DNA of 24,914 nt from assembly GCA_016703325.1 (NCBI GenBank), contig JADJCH010000047.1, positions 1 through 24,914 on the forward strand. The letters are read 5' to 3'. The translations under genes were made by a program, and so were the position numbers. This DNA is from Burkholderiales bacterium. GTDB lineage: Bacteria; Pseudomonadota; Gammaproteobacteria; Burkholderiales; Burkholderiaceae_C. The notes beneath the pieces are model-generated. The model saw only the letters and a list, made by a program, of their open reading frames with translations. It searched no databases and had not been told where the DNA came from. Positions 1-6,086 of the stretch are shown in pieces (position 1 is the first letter of the stretch; each line of letters opens with the position of its first letter).

Positions 1-1
1 C

Positions 2-217
2 GTCTTTCTCAATGCGCAAGGCGTTCTTGCGCTCCAGCACCTGGACCCCGAATGGTTGGAGGGCAAATCGCTGCATTGCAGGCGAATCACAACGCAAGGG
101 GCCTTTGTCGAAGTCGTCGCGCGAGCGCGTGCGCTGCCAGACGACGAGAACGCGGACACGCACCTGCTTATCCCGGTGCACTTCATCGATCTTATCGTCC
201 TCGATGAACCAGACTGA
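2..217 (+). CDS. Hypothetical protein, 5' end cut by window edge
   Basis: An open frame runs in from the left edge and stops with TGA after 71 codons. The visible C-terminal part has a balanced, charged composition (it ends LIVLDEPD) and no membrane segment. I do not recognise a family. The base composition is lower in GC than the backbone on the right, as in the other cassette genes of this region. It lies 60 bases before the next plus-strand gene with no convincing attC site between them, so the two may share one cassette. The start lies outside the window. Reality of the frame is judged from its amino-acid composition and orientation only. Confidence 0.5.
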   Translation, partial: VFLNAQGVLALQHLDPEWLEGKSLHCRRITTQGAFVEVVARARALPDDENADTHLLIPVHFIDLIVLDEPD

Positions 218-276
218 CCATCACGCTTCGCCGCGTGGTTGACGCAATTGGTGCCACATATAGCCAGGTAGATCAC

Positions 277-570
277 ATGCCACAGTCCTTCAACGGCATA
301 GGAACCATGTACTACGGAAGTGCCCAGCCGCACGAAGACGGTTCCCACGTCGTTACCGAGTGGGTAACCTTTCTGTGGGTGCCGCTCATTCCCTTGGGGT
401 CACGGCGCGTTTGGTTCCAAGGCAGCGAGTCCCATTGGTTCATGAATCAAACCACGACGAATTACAAAGTTGTGAAGGTGCCGCTTCACCTGCCACATCT
501 GCTCAAAGGCTATGGCGCCGTCCTGGCAGTTGTCGCAGCTATTCAAGTCATTGACTACTTCCACTGGTAG
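277..570 (+). CDS. Small membrane-anchored protein of unknown function (97 aa)
   Basis: The protein starts MPQSFNGIGTMYYG and continues with a segment containing EWVTFLWVPLIPLGSRRVW. I recall this pattern (an FNGIGT..YYG start followed by an aromatic and proline-rich WVPLIPL stretch) from small uncharacterised bacterial proteins, without a known function. The last 22 residues (about 73-95) form one hydrophobic helix, so a single C-terminal membrane anchor is likely. I chose ATG 277 over the GTG at 235 because AGGT lies just upstream and the conserved-looking part begins there. The stop is 45 bases before the attC site at 615, as expected for a gene in an integron cassette. Function unknown. 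Confidence 0.7.
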   Translation: MPQSFNGIGTMYYGSAQPHEDGSHVVTEWVTFLWVPLIPLGSRRVWFQGSESHWFMNQTTTNYKVVKVPLHLPHLLKGYGAVLAVVAAIQVIDYFHW

Positions 571-614
571 CGTGCACGCCTACGTCCCGTCATGTTCGCA
601 ACCCGCGCCGCGCG

Positions 615-692
615 ACCTAACCCTTCGCTCCACCTGACGTTCGCCAGCCGGCTGCGCCGTCTGTCGCCCGCAGGTGAGCTCAAACGTTAGGC
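615..692 (+). other. attC recombination site 1
   Basis: The site opens with the R'' core ACCTAAC (615-621) and closes with the R' core GTTAGGC (686-692). Between them are paired arms CACCTG (631-636) and CAGGTG (671-676) around a GC-rich inner palindrome. The stretch AGCTCAAAC directly before R' recurs at the sites ending 5013 and 6086. This is the standard build of an integron attC site, which folds as single-stranded DNA and is recombined by an IntI tyrosine recombinase between the first G and T of R'. It ends the cassette carrying the 277-570 gene. Confidence 0.85.
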
Positions 693-944
693 GTCGCAAG
701 TCGCGGCCGTCTCAACCGTGGCGTCGAGACGAGTTTTTAATCGCCATGCAAGAATGGTCTGCAGGGTAACTGTATGCGCTTCATTAACGCAAAGAAGGAT
801 TGCACTTAACGCCTACAGGTGCATTTTCTGAAGAGGCGTAGAATCAGTCAAAACAAGACACACAGGCAAGATGTTGTTCCCCGATGTGAAGCCGACTTAA
901 GCTTCACTCTGTTACAGGCGGTTTACTAATGTTGGAGAATATGC
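693..944. other. Non-coding 5' part of a cassette, no gene seen
   Basis: About 250 bases between attC site 1 and the next gene are noticeably richer in A and T than the rest of the window. I see no supported open frame. TAGAAT (839-844) could be a -10 hexamer, but no good -35 lies 16-18 bases upstream. The length leaves room for a promoter or small RNA; none is demonstrable by eye. Confidence 0.4.
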
Positions 945-1172
945 ATGAAAAAGAATCTACTCATTGCGCTGTCTACATTTGCAATACTTAGCGGCTCCTT
1001 TGCGCAGGCAGGCCAGAACGAATTTTGTGCTGGATTTAGAGAAGGTTACAAGAGCATCAAAGGCGATTTGGTTATTGTACCAATCTGCCCAATCGCACCG
1101 ATTACCCCTATTGGTTCAACAGACTTTAGGGAGGGAATCAAGGCAGGAATTTCGGCAGCTCAGGGCGGCTGA
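945..1172 (+). CDS. Small secreted protein in an integron cassette (75 aa)
   Basis: The first 22 residues are a textbook signal peptide: MKK, a hydrophobic core, and a cleavage site after AQA. The mature part, about 53 residues, contains CAGFREGYKSIKGD, a proline and isoleucine-rich centre (PICPIAPITPIG) and then DFREGIKAG. The two FREG-type segments look like a short internal repeat. Two cysteines remain after cleavage and could form a disulfide. I recall similar small exported proteins with GF.EGY and proline-rich centres, all uncharacterised. GGAG (934-937) sits 7 bases before ATG 945. The stop is 7 bases before attC site 2, so the gene and site form a compact cassette. Base composition is clearly AT-richer than the backbone, consistent with transfer. 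Function unknown. Confidence 0.8.
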   Translation: MKKNLLIALSTFAILSGSFAQAGQNEFCAGFREGYKSIKGDLVIVPICPIAPITPIGSTDFREGIKAGISAAQGG

Positions 1173-1179
1173 CGGCGAC

Positions 1180-1234
1180 GCCTAACGATTAAGGATAGAT
1201 CGCGCGAAGCCGCGATCTGATCCGTTTGTTGGAC
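1180..1234 (+). other. attC recombination site 2
   Basis: R'' is GCCTAAC (1180-1186) and R' is GTTGGAC (1228-1234). The centre folds through AGATCGCG (1197-1204) and CGCGATCT (1211-1218), extended by GGAT and ATCC arms with one bulged G, the kind of unpaired base attC sites use for strand choice. It begins 7 bases after the stop of the secreted-protein gene. Confidence 0.8.
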
Positions 1235-1258
1235 GAGCCCGGCCCAACGCGCTGGAAC

Positions 1259-2283
1259 ATGCGCGAAGCACTGAAAATACATACGGATGCCCCGGTGGCC
1301 GCAACGGTGCGGGTGGGATGGTGGCGGGCGAGGATGCCGCGTTGCGCAGGCCGATCTGAAGGGGTGGCCGGGCCGACGAAGGCTGCGCAGTCCTGGTTTG
1401 GACGAGCGCAGTCCGCAGACCGAAGCTCGGGCTGTTGCTGGCGAGCGGAAAGGCCGGTTCAGTGCGTTGTGAAGCCTTCCATCGGGTGGGCCTTGTCGGG
1501 CTTGTCGTGAGGTGCGGCAGAGTTGGCTGAGCTGCTCTGGCTCTTGGCCGCCTCAGGCGGCATGCGCCGGCGCAGCACGGACATTGCCCCACCGCAGCCG
1601 CAGCGCCACACCGGCCGAGGCACAGGGGCGGCCTGCGCCGGTGGCCGTGCGGGTCGCAAATGCAACAGCTGCAGGGCACGCCTGCTGTTGGGATGCAGGA
1701 AGCCAAAACTGCGCACGCGGCGCAGCCCCTTGGGCAGCACATGCTGCAGCACCAGCCACAGAAAATCAGCCCCGGGCAGGGTGCGCAAGGCCGCCTTGCC
1801 GGACCTGGCATCGCGGTAGCGGAAAGTGACCTTGCCACCGCAGCAGCTGAGGATGTCGGCCTCCTGCACCACACCCCGGTACAGATAGCGGCCCAGGTAC
1901 AGCAGCGCCTTCTGGCCATCGCCCACGCACCTGCAGTCGACCACCCAGGTGGCGGGCAACGAATCGGGCAACCTCAGCCCGGCAGCCTGCAAGGCAGCGA
2001 GCAGCTTGGCGCGAAACACCTTGGCCAGCGCCTTGTGGCTGAACAGGAAGCCGCCGCTGCCGGCCTGCGCGGCAGCGGCCTGGCCGCGCCGCCGGGGGGG
2101 CGCCGACACTTCGTGCGCCACAGCCCGCGTTGAGTGTCCAGCGCAGCAGCGGGCATCACCATGTGCACATGGGGGTGCAAATCCAGCCGCCGGCTGTGGG
2201 TGTGCAACACCCCCACCGCGCCGGGGGTGGCCGCCAACCTGGCGTCGTTGCGGCTGAAGCTGGCCAGCGTCTGCCAGGCGCAC
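1259..2283 (-). mobile_element. IS91-family element remnant
   Basis: The element is recognised from its transposase remnant (1459-2283, minus). Its right limit is the IS3-family element at 2284. The left limit is inferred: the tetranucleotide GAAC (1255-1258) abuts it, and IS91-family elements are known to insert next to GAAC or CAAG with the origin end, which lies downstream of the transposase. The 200 bases between 1259 and 1458 hold no supported gene and would then contain that origin end. The element sits about 25 bases inside the cassette that follows attC site 2. Confidence 0.6.
1459..2283 (-). pseudogene. IS91-family transposase, truncated and frameshifted
   Basis: The C-terminal half reads as an IS91/Y2-type rolling-circle transposase: KALAKVFRAKLLAAL, LYLGRYLYRGV, VTFRYRDA, RTLPGADFLWLVLQHVLPKG and RSFGFLHPNS are the family's familiar landmarks. 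The upstream part continues in another frame (WQTLASF, then LHTHSRRLDLHPHVHMV with the HxH metal motif), so the gene is frameshifted. A likely point is the run of seven G at 2094-2100. The N-terminal zinc-finger region and the start codon are missing because the IS3-family element begins at 2284, and they are not found on its other side. The gene cannot make a working transposase. Confidence 0.85.
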
Positions 2284-2316
2284 TGAGGTTGCCCCTGAGA
2301 TTCGGAGTTCATAGCC
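2284..2316 (+). repeat. Left terminal inverted repeat of the IS3 element
   Basis: This 33-bp end matches the reverse complement of 3560-3592 at 27 of 33 positions. The outer 13 bases are identical, and the inner part shares CGGAGT and CATAGCC. Confidence 0.9.
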
Positions 2317-2351
2317 TGTAGCCCGGAGAATGCCGGGACAGGAGAGAAGAC

Positions 2352-2688
2352 GTGAATGAGAAGCAGGCGAGAGCGCGGTACACGCTGGAATTCAAGCAGG
2401 AAGCGGTACGGTGTGAGGGCCGGGCGCACGGCGTCGGAGGTGGCGCAGACGCTGGGCATGCCCAAGGCGAGCCTGACGAACCGGGTGCGTGCGCAGGCCA
2501 AGGGAGAGCTGGGCAAGGCGGTGGAAGGCAAGGCGGTGTCGGCGCCGGTGGTGACGCCGGAGCAGGCGGAGATTGCCCGGCTGCGGGCCGAGAACGCGCG
2601 GCTGAAGATGGAGCGCGACATCGCAAAAAAGGCCGCGGCGTACTTTGCGCAGGACGTTTTGGAAAGTACGCCTGGATCCGTTCGATGA
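2352..2688 (+). pseudogene. IS3-family orfA with an internal frameshift
   Basis: OrfA normally gives the helix-turn-helix DNA-binding part of an IS3 transposase. The start GTG 2352, with GGAG upstream, encodes NEKQARARYTLEFKQEAVR, the family N terminus. The reading frame then breaks near 2412 and resumes in another frame as VRAGRTASEVAQTLGMPKAS, followed by a leucine-zipper-like segment (EIARLRAENARLKMERDIAKKAA). The break fits loss of two bases compared with the expected run between EAVR and AGRT. Full-length OrfA and the OrfAB fusion therefore cannot be made from this copy. The frame ends with TGA overlapping the orfB ATG. Confidence 0.85.
2624..2631 (+). promoter_or_regulatory. Programmed -1 frameshift site (A6G) of the IS3 element
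   Basis: Six A followed by G lie where the orfA frame reads GCA AAA AAG. Slipping back one base leads exactly into the orfB frame. IS3-family elements use such A6G sites to make the OrfAB transposase. Here it is non-productive because orfA is already broken upstream. Confidence 0.75.
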
Positions 2689-3554
2689 AGGGGCGTTGGC
2701 CGATCACGCTGATGTGCGCAGTGCTGGAGGTCAGCCCCAGCGGGTACTTCCACTGGAAGACATCGCAAGGGCGTGACAGCGATGGCCCCAGACGTACCGT
2801 AAGCGACGAAGCGGTGTTGGCGCACCTGCGCGCCATCCATGTGCAGATCGGCGGCGAGTACGGCTGGCCGCGCATGCACAAGGAGCTGCTCGCGCGCGGG
2901 GTGCGGGTGGGCAAGGAGCGGGTGCGGCTGCTGATGCAGCGCCACGGCATCAAGGCCAAGGGCAAGAGGAGGTTCGTGGTGACCACCGACAGCAAGCACC
3001 CTATGCCGGTGGCCTCCGACCTGGTGCAGCGCCGCTTCACGCCCGAGGCGCCCAACACCGTGTGGAGTGGCGACATCACCTACATCGTCACCGACGAGGG
3101 CTGGCTGTACCTGGCCGTCGCGCTGGAGCTGTACAGCCGCCAGATCGTGGGCTGGAGCCTGCAGCCGCACATGCAGACCTCGCTGGTCAAGGATGCATTG
3201 TTGATGGCCTGTTTCCGACGAAGACCCCCGCCGGGACTGATCTTCCACAGCGACCGCGGCAGCCAATACTGCAGTGCCGAATTCCAGTCCACGCTCACGG
3301 CCTGGGGCATTCGCAGTTCGATGAGCCGCAAGGGCGATTGCTGGGACAACGCGCCCACCGAGAGCCTGTGGGGCCACCTGAAGACAGCCTGCGTGCACGG
3401 GCGCCGCTTCGCCACTCGGGAGCAGGCCCGCGCGGCCATCATGGACTGGATTGGCTTCTACAACCACTCCCGGCTACATTCCTCGCTGGGCTATCTGAGC
3501 CCAATGCAGTTCGAGCAACGCTGGCTGGCGGCGCAGCATCAATCTGCCGCCTGA
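2685..3554 (+). CDS. IS3-family transposase OrfB, DDE integrase (289 aa)
   Basis: This is the catalytic half of the transposase. It shows the HTH_21-like segment (GGEYGWPRMHKELLARG), then an rve-type integrase core with the three acidic residues in WSGDITYI, HSDRGSQY and NAPTESLWG, and the family C terminus YNHSRLHSSLGYLSPMQFE. ATG 2685 overlaps the orfA stop (ATGA). The frame is open far upstream because it is the product frame of the -1 frameshift and, through the orfA mutation, also continuous with the first 20 codons of orfA. The catalytic part looks intact, but without a good OrfA the element is probably not self-mobile. Confidence 0.92.
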   Translation: MKGRWPITLMCAVLEVSPSGYFHWKTSQGRDSDGPRRTVSDEAVLAHLRAIHVQIGGEYGWPRMHKELLARGVRVGKERVRLLMQRHGIKAKGKRRFVVTTDSKHPMPVASDLVQRRFTPEAPNTVWSGDITYIVTDEGWLYLAVALELYSRQIVGWSLQPHMQTSLVKDALLMACFRRRPPPGLIFHSDRGSQYCSAEFQSTLTAWGIRSSMSRKGDCWDNAPTESLWGHLKTACVHGRRFATREQARAAIMDWIGFYNHSRLHSSLGYLSPMQFEQRWLAAQHQSAA

Positions 3555-3559
3555 CGATC

Positions 3560-3592
3560 GGCTATGCACTCCGTTTTCGAGGGGCAACCTCA
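3560..3592 (+). repeat. Right terminal inverted repeat of the IS3 element
   Basis: This is the partner of the left end at 2284-2316. It ends ...AACCTCA at 3592, two bases before the start codon of the next gene at 3595. The sequence GAGGGG inside it (3579-3584) could act as a ribosome binding site for that gene. Confidence 0.9.
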
Positions 3593-3594
3593 CC

Positions 3595-4197
3595 ATGGCG
3601 GTTCGACGAATGCTGTCCACCATCTCACTGACCTCCCAGGTGCGCCGAACACTTCTCGCCGGGATCGCAGGACTGACGATTGCGTCCTCTGCGGTACTTG
3701 CCCAGGATCTGCGCGGCACCAAGTCCATCTCACTCCAGACGACTGACGGCACTTTGATTCGAATCGGCGCCGTCACCTTTGTGCCCGCCGTCGATGGTGG
3801 ATACACGTTCACTGTCCAGATCGATTCAAAGGTGTTCACCGACCACTTCTTGTCGATGAAGGAGTTCAAGTGCCTCGGCGGCGCGCCCGAGCTGATGTGC
3901 TGGGTACCGTATCCGTACCGCTCCGGAACGACGATCACAGAGAAGGACTTTGCCTGGCTTGAGCACTCGCTGCTCTTCATGTTCAAGCGTCCATCGGACT
4001 TTGGAGCAAAGCTCTGGAACGGCGTCTACTTCCAGCTCTCGCGCACGTCAACCGGCCTCCTGGGCAAGCCGCAGGCAGTCGACCTCAATCAAATCAGCGC
4101 CCCTCCTTCGGATCTTGCCGTGCCTCCCTTCAAGCCTGGACTGCGAGACGACTATCCGCAGGGATCCCGGTGGATTCGATCCATGTCCATCGAGTAG
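3595..4197 (+). CDS. Exported protein of unknown function abutting the IS3 end (200 aa)
   Basis: Residues 1-36 form a signal peptide (arginines, then LLAGIAGLTIASSAVLA, cleavage before QD), so the protein is exported. The mature part of about 164 residues starts with a beta-rich segment (SISLQTTDGTLIRIGAVTFVP) and contains CLGGAPELMCWVPYPY with two cysteines that could pair. I do not recognise a family. ATG 3595 is only two bases outside the IS3 end; the IS supplies GAGGGG 10 bases upstream. Either the native start region was removed by the insertion or deletion and the gene now begins on the first ATG outside, or ATG 3610 (MLSTIS) is the true start. The gene is followed by attC site 3, so it belongs to the cassette array. 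Confidence 0.7.
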   Translation: MAVRRMLSTISLTSQVRRTLLAGIAGLTIASSAVLAQDLRGTKSISLQTTDGTLIRIGAVTFVPAVDGGYTFTVQIDSKVFTDHFLSMKEFKCLGGAPELMCWVPYPYRSGTTITEKDFAWLEHSLLFMFKRPSDFGAKLWNGVYFQLSRTSTGLLGKPQAVDLNQISAPPSDLAVPPFKPGLRDDYPQGSRWIRSMSIE

Positions 4198-4216
4198 GTC
4201 TCCCGAGGGCAAGTGA

Positions 4217-4286
4217 GGCCAACCCGGCAGTCCACACGGACGCTGCGCGAAAAAGCCACGCAGCGCCGGTGACTTCTACGTTAGCC
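4217..4286 (+). other. attC recombination site 3
   Basis: R'' is GGCCAAC (4217-4223) and R' is GTTAGCC (4280-4286), complementary with one G-T pair. The inner hairpin uses CGCTGCG (4241-4247) and CGCAGCG (4259-4265). The stretch ACTTCTACGTTA before and into R' is nearly identical to ACCTCTACGTTA at the site ending 6900. It follows the stop of the exported-protein gene by 19 bases. Confidence 0.8.
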
Positions 4287-4315
4287 CGCACAAGGGAGCA
4301 TCGCGCCTAGTCGAC

Positions 4316-4344
4316 TTGCCGGCAATACGTCAATGCCGTACACT
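4316..4344 (+). promoter_or_regulatory. Promoter and probable operator of the higBA-like pair
   Basis: TTGCCG (4316-4321) and TACACT (4339-4344) are separated by 17 bases, a good sigma-70 layout inside the cassette. The palindrome TTGCCGGCAA (4316-4325) covers the -35, and CGGCA (4320-4324) pairs with TGCCG (4334-4338) as a dyad over the spacer, a plausible site for the antitoxin. The toxin ATG lies 5 bases after the -10, so the message would be leaderless or nearly so. Confidence 0.55.
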
Positions 4345-4349
4345 TTTGC

Positions 4350-4664
4350 ATGCTCACCGTCTACGAAACGCCGAACTTCGTTGAGGACGCATCGGCCCTG
4401 TGGTCTTCAGAGGATCGACTTGAGTTCTTCTCCTGGATCGCTGCGAACCCAGAGGCCGGAACTGTCATTCCAGGAAGCGGTGGTTGCCGCAAGGTTCGCT
4501 GGTCACGGCCTGGCACGGGCAAGCAGGGAGGTGTTCGTGTCATTTACTTCGTTGCAACCACCAGGCTTGAGCTTTGGATGTTGCTCGTGTACGCCAAATC
4601 GGCCAAAGACAACATACCCGGGCACATTTTGAAGCAACTGCGAAAGGAACTTGAAGATGAGTAG
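4350..4664 (+). CDS. higB: HigB/RelE-like toxin, probable mRNA interferase (104 aa)
   Basis: Length and sequence fit the RelE-superfamily toxins of the HigB-2 type: an N-terminal ETPNFVEDASALWS segment, then GSGGCRKVRWSRPGTGKQGGVRVIYF with the basic cluster typical of ribosome-dependent mRNA cleavage, and LLVYAKSAKDNI near the end. The toxin gene comes first and the antitoxin second, the order of higBA. The two overlap by 8 bases. In a toxin-first module of this type the antitoxin represses the shared promoter (family knowledge). Vibrio cholerae carries higBA pairs in its integron, so a cassette location is in character. There is no clear ribosome site before ATG 4350, in line with the promoter lying directly upstream. 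Confidence 0.88.
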   Translation: MLTVYETPNFVEDASALWSSEDRLEFFSWIAANPEAGTVIPGSGGCRKVRWSRPGTGKQGGVRVIYFVATTRLELWMLLVYAKSAKDNIPGHILKQLRKELEDE

Positions 4665-4962
4665 CCGTAAACCAAAGTCCGCGGAGCCCACGAGCGAGGA
4701 TCTGGGGCTTCGCCTGCTGGAGTCGGTCCGTCAGATGAAAGCAGGCCGCATCGCCAGGGTCACGCATGTTGAGCTGAACGAGGTCGTTCAAGCCCGGCAA
4801 AGCACTGGGCTGTCTCAAGCCGAGTTCGCAAGCGCTCTCAGCATCTCCAAGCGTACCCTTCAGGAGTGGGAGCAAGGCCGTCGTACTCCGTCTGGGGCCG
4901 CACAGGCGCTCATTCGAATCGCTCGCAAGCACCCCAAGGTCGTTCGCGAAGCGCTGCGCTGA
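4657..4962 (+). CDS. higA: HigA-like antitoxin, XRE-type DNA-binding protein (101 aa)
   Basis: The C-terminal part carries an HTH_3/XRE helix-turn-helix: RQSTGLSQAEFASALSISKRTLQEWEQGRRTPSGAAQALIRIA, the pattern of HigA-2 antitoxins. The N-terminal part (about 1-45) is basic and then amphipathic. I chose ATG 4657, which overlaps the toxin stop codon and has AAAGGA 7 bases upstream; the frame also has a TTG two codons earlier. The protein should neutralise the toxin and repress the promoter upstream of it. The stop is 6 bases before attC site 4, leaving a compact cassette of about 730 bases. Confidence 0.9.
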   Translation: MSSRKPKSAEPTSEDLGLRLLESVRQMKAGRIARVTHVELNEVVQARQSTGLSQAEFASALSISKRTLQEWEQGRRTPSGAAQALIRIARKHPKVVREALR

Positions 4963-4968
4963 AATGCG

Positions 4969-5013
4969 GGCTAACCCCTCGCCGTAGCCGGCGCCTCAGC
5001 TCAAACGTTACCG
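4969..5013 (+). other. attC recombination site 4
   Basis: R'' is GGCTAAC (4969-4975) and R' is GTTACCG (5007-5013). The inner hairpin is CGCCG-TAGC-CGGCG. It shares CTAACCC.TCGC after R'' and AGCTCAAACGTTA before R' with site 1. The R' core departs from GTTRRRY at its end and does not pair fully with R''; GTTACCG also ends the site at 6900. At 45 bases it is short. Confidence 0.7.
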
Positions 5014-5108
5014 TGATAGCCCTCCCAGGTAGCGACGTGATGAAGCCTGCCGACAAGCAGCATTCATTTGAAACCCGCTGGGCCCGACCCCGGAGAATCA
5101 GCGGTGAG

Positions 5109-5463
5109 TCAACGGGCGGCGTGAGCCGGTGTGGTGCTGGCAGCCGGCCACTTGCCGATGGCCTTGAGTTGCTTGATCCAGCGTGGAGCGTTCTTCCTGG
5201 CGCTCATGGCGGCCAGCGTACTGCGGGTCATGCGCGCGGCGTTGGCACATTCGCACAGGATGAAACGGATGGCGTTGTTGCCGTGGCGGGTGCGCCTGGA
5301 CTTGCGCTTGCCCGCGCTTTCGTTGTTGCCCGGGCTGAGCGCGGCCCAGCAAGCCAGGCGTTCGGGCGAGCCGAAGCGAGCCATGTCGTCGCCGATCTCG
5401 ATGAGGATCAGCGCAGCGGCGATCTGGTCGATGCCGGGAATGGTCTGCAGCAGGCTGTGAGAA
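5109..5463 (-). pseudogene. IS110-family transposase, C-terminal remnant
   Basis: Read leftwards from about 5463, the frame gives HSLLQTIPGIDQIAAALILIEIGDD and then MARFGSPERLACWAALSPGNNESAGKRKS and NNAIRFILCECANAARM. This is the Transposase_20 domain that ends IS110/IS116/IS902 transposases, including the helix-hairpin-helix-like IPGI start. The RuvC-like N-terminal DEDD domain is absent, and the last 30 residues do not look like the family end. Only a fragment remains inside the cassette array. The 95 bases between attC site 4 and this fragment hold nothing I can name. Confidence 0.8.
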
Positions 5464-5568
5464 GGGCGAGCCGCCCGCCCCGTCGCCGCCGGTCACGATC
5501 CGTCACCTGCTCACTATGACAGCGGGATTCCGAACGCAGGACCGCTTCGCACCAGGCACCGCCGATGA

Positions 5569-5937
5569 CCTCGCGTTTCTACTACGGCGCGAACGAGCCG
5601 AAGCGCCGGGGACGGTCTTGCCCTCAACACCGGGGTCTGGTCAAACAGTCAAGTTGTTCCCGAAGCCTACGCGCGGTCTGCGGTGACGTCACAGAACTCG
5701 GGCGGGCGGCCGGTTGGTCTGTCGTACGGGTTCATGTGGTGGGTTGTGCCTTCGGCATCTGAACGCCGAACCTTCCTTGCAAGTGGCTGGGGAGGCCAAT
5801 TCATCTGGGCTCATCCCCCACTCGACCTTGTCATTGCCACGACCTCTGCAGTCTCAGCCGAAGCGAACCGGCGAGGGCAAGCGCTGGCGCTTATTCGTAC
5901 AGAGCTCTTCCGCGCAGCAGCGGCTACAAACCCGTGA
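5569..5937 (+). pseudogene. Beta-lactamase-fold serine hydrolase, C-terminal remnant
   Basis: The frame reads GDGLALNTGVWSNSQVVPEAYAR, then GLSYGFMWWVVP, FLASGWGGQFIWAHPPLDLVI and RGQALALIRTELFRAA. This is the C-terminal third of the class-C beta-lactamase/6-aminohexanoate-hydrolase-like serine hydrolases (VVPEAY, YGF.WW and the ASGWGGQ strand). The catalytic SxxK and YxN regions would lie upstream and are absent. A stop at about 5566 closes the frame, and no start codon with a ribosome site is visible. The preceding 55-codon frame from ATG 5516 (MTAGFRTQDRF) could be another scrap. The fragment is flanked by an IS110 remnant and a degenerate attC site. Confidence 0.7.
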
Positions 5938-5999
5938 GGCTCTCAATCTCACGCGCAGCGACGCCAACCCCACAACTGGAGCCGCTGCGGCAGGCCACC

Positions 6000-6045
6000 T
6001 TGGCCCGAGCTGAGGTACGCGGTACATTTTCTCAGCTCGGGCCAA
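6000..6045. repeat. Perfect 15-bp inverted repeat
   Basis: TTGGCCCGAGCTGAG (6000-6014) is exactly mirrored by CTCAGCTCGGGCCAA (6031-6045) around a 16-base loop. The right arm overlaps the R'' part of attC site 5. No T-run follows, so it is not an ordinary terminator. It may be the remains of a folded attC arm or a binding site. Confidence 0.8.
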
Positions 6046-6086
6046 TGCGTCCGGCCTCCGCGGGCCGGTTAGCTCAAACGTCAGGC
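6040..6086 (+). other. attC recombination site 5, degenerate cores
   Basis: AGCTCAAACGT before R' is the same as in sites 1 and 4, and the centre folds through CCGGCC and GGCCGG (6051-6068). R' reads GTCAGGC (6080-6086), one base from GTTAGGC, and R'' reads GGCCAAT (6040-6046) rather than ...AAC. It is recognisable as an attC, but with core changes that may lower recombination. Confidence 0.65.

Larger units (their letters stand above)
2284..3592 (+). mobile_element. IS3-family insertion sequence (1309 bp)
   Basis: The element starts TGAGGTTGCCCCT and ends with its inverted copy, fitting the 5'-TG...CA-3' ends of the IS3 family. It contains an orfA (disrupted) and an intact orfB in the usual overlapping layout. 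Flanks are CAC on the left and CCA on the right, so there is no 3-bp target duplication. On the left it abuts a cut IS91 transposase; on the right an unrelated gene. This indicates a rearrangement or adjacent deletion after insertion. Confidence 0.9.

Noticed and set aside
217..260. A possible attC between the first two genes
   Set aside because: A short pairing (ACCATCACGC with GCGTGGT) exists, but GTTGACG is not a valid R' core and no R'' core flanks it.
1226..1510. A 94-codon plus-strand frame after attC site 2
   Set aside because: Runs into the IS91 remnant in antisense, has no recognisable motif and no ribosome site.
1974..3467. A 497-codon minus-strand open frame through the IS3 element
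   Set aside because: Mostly antisense of orfB; only its last part reads the shifted segment of the IS91 transposase and is described there.
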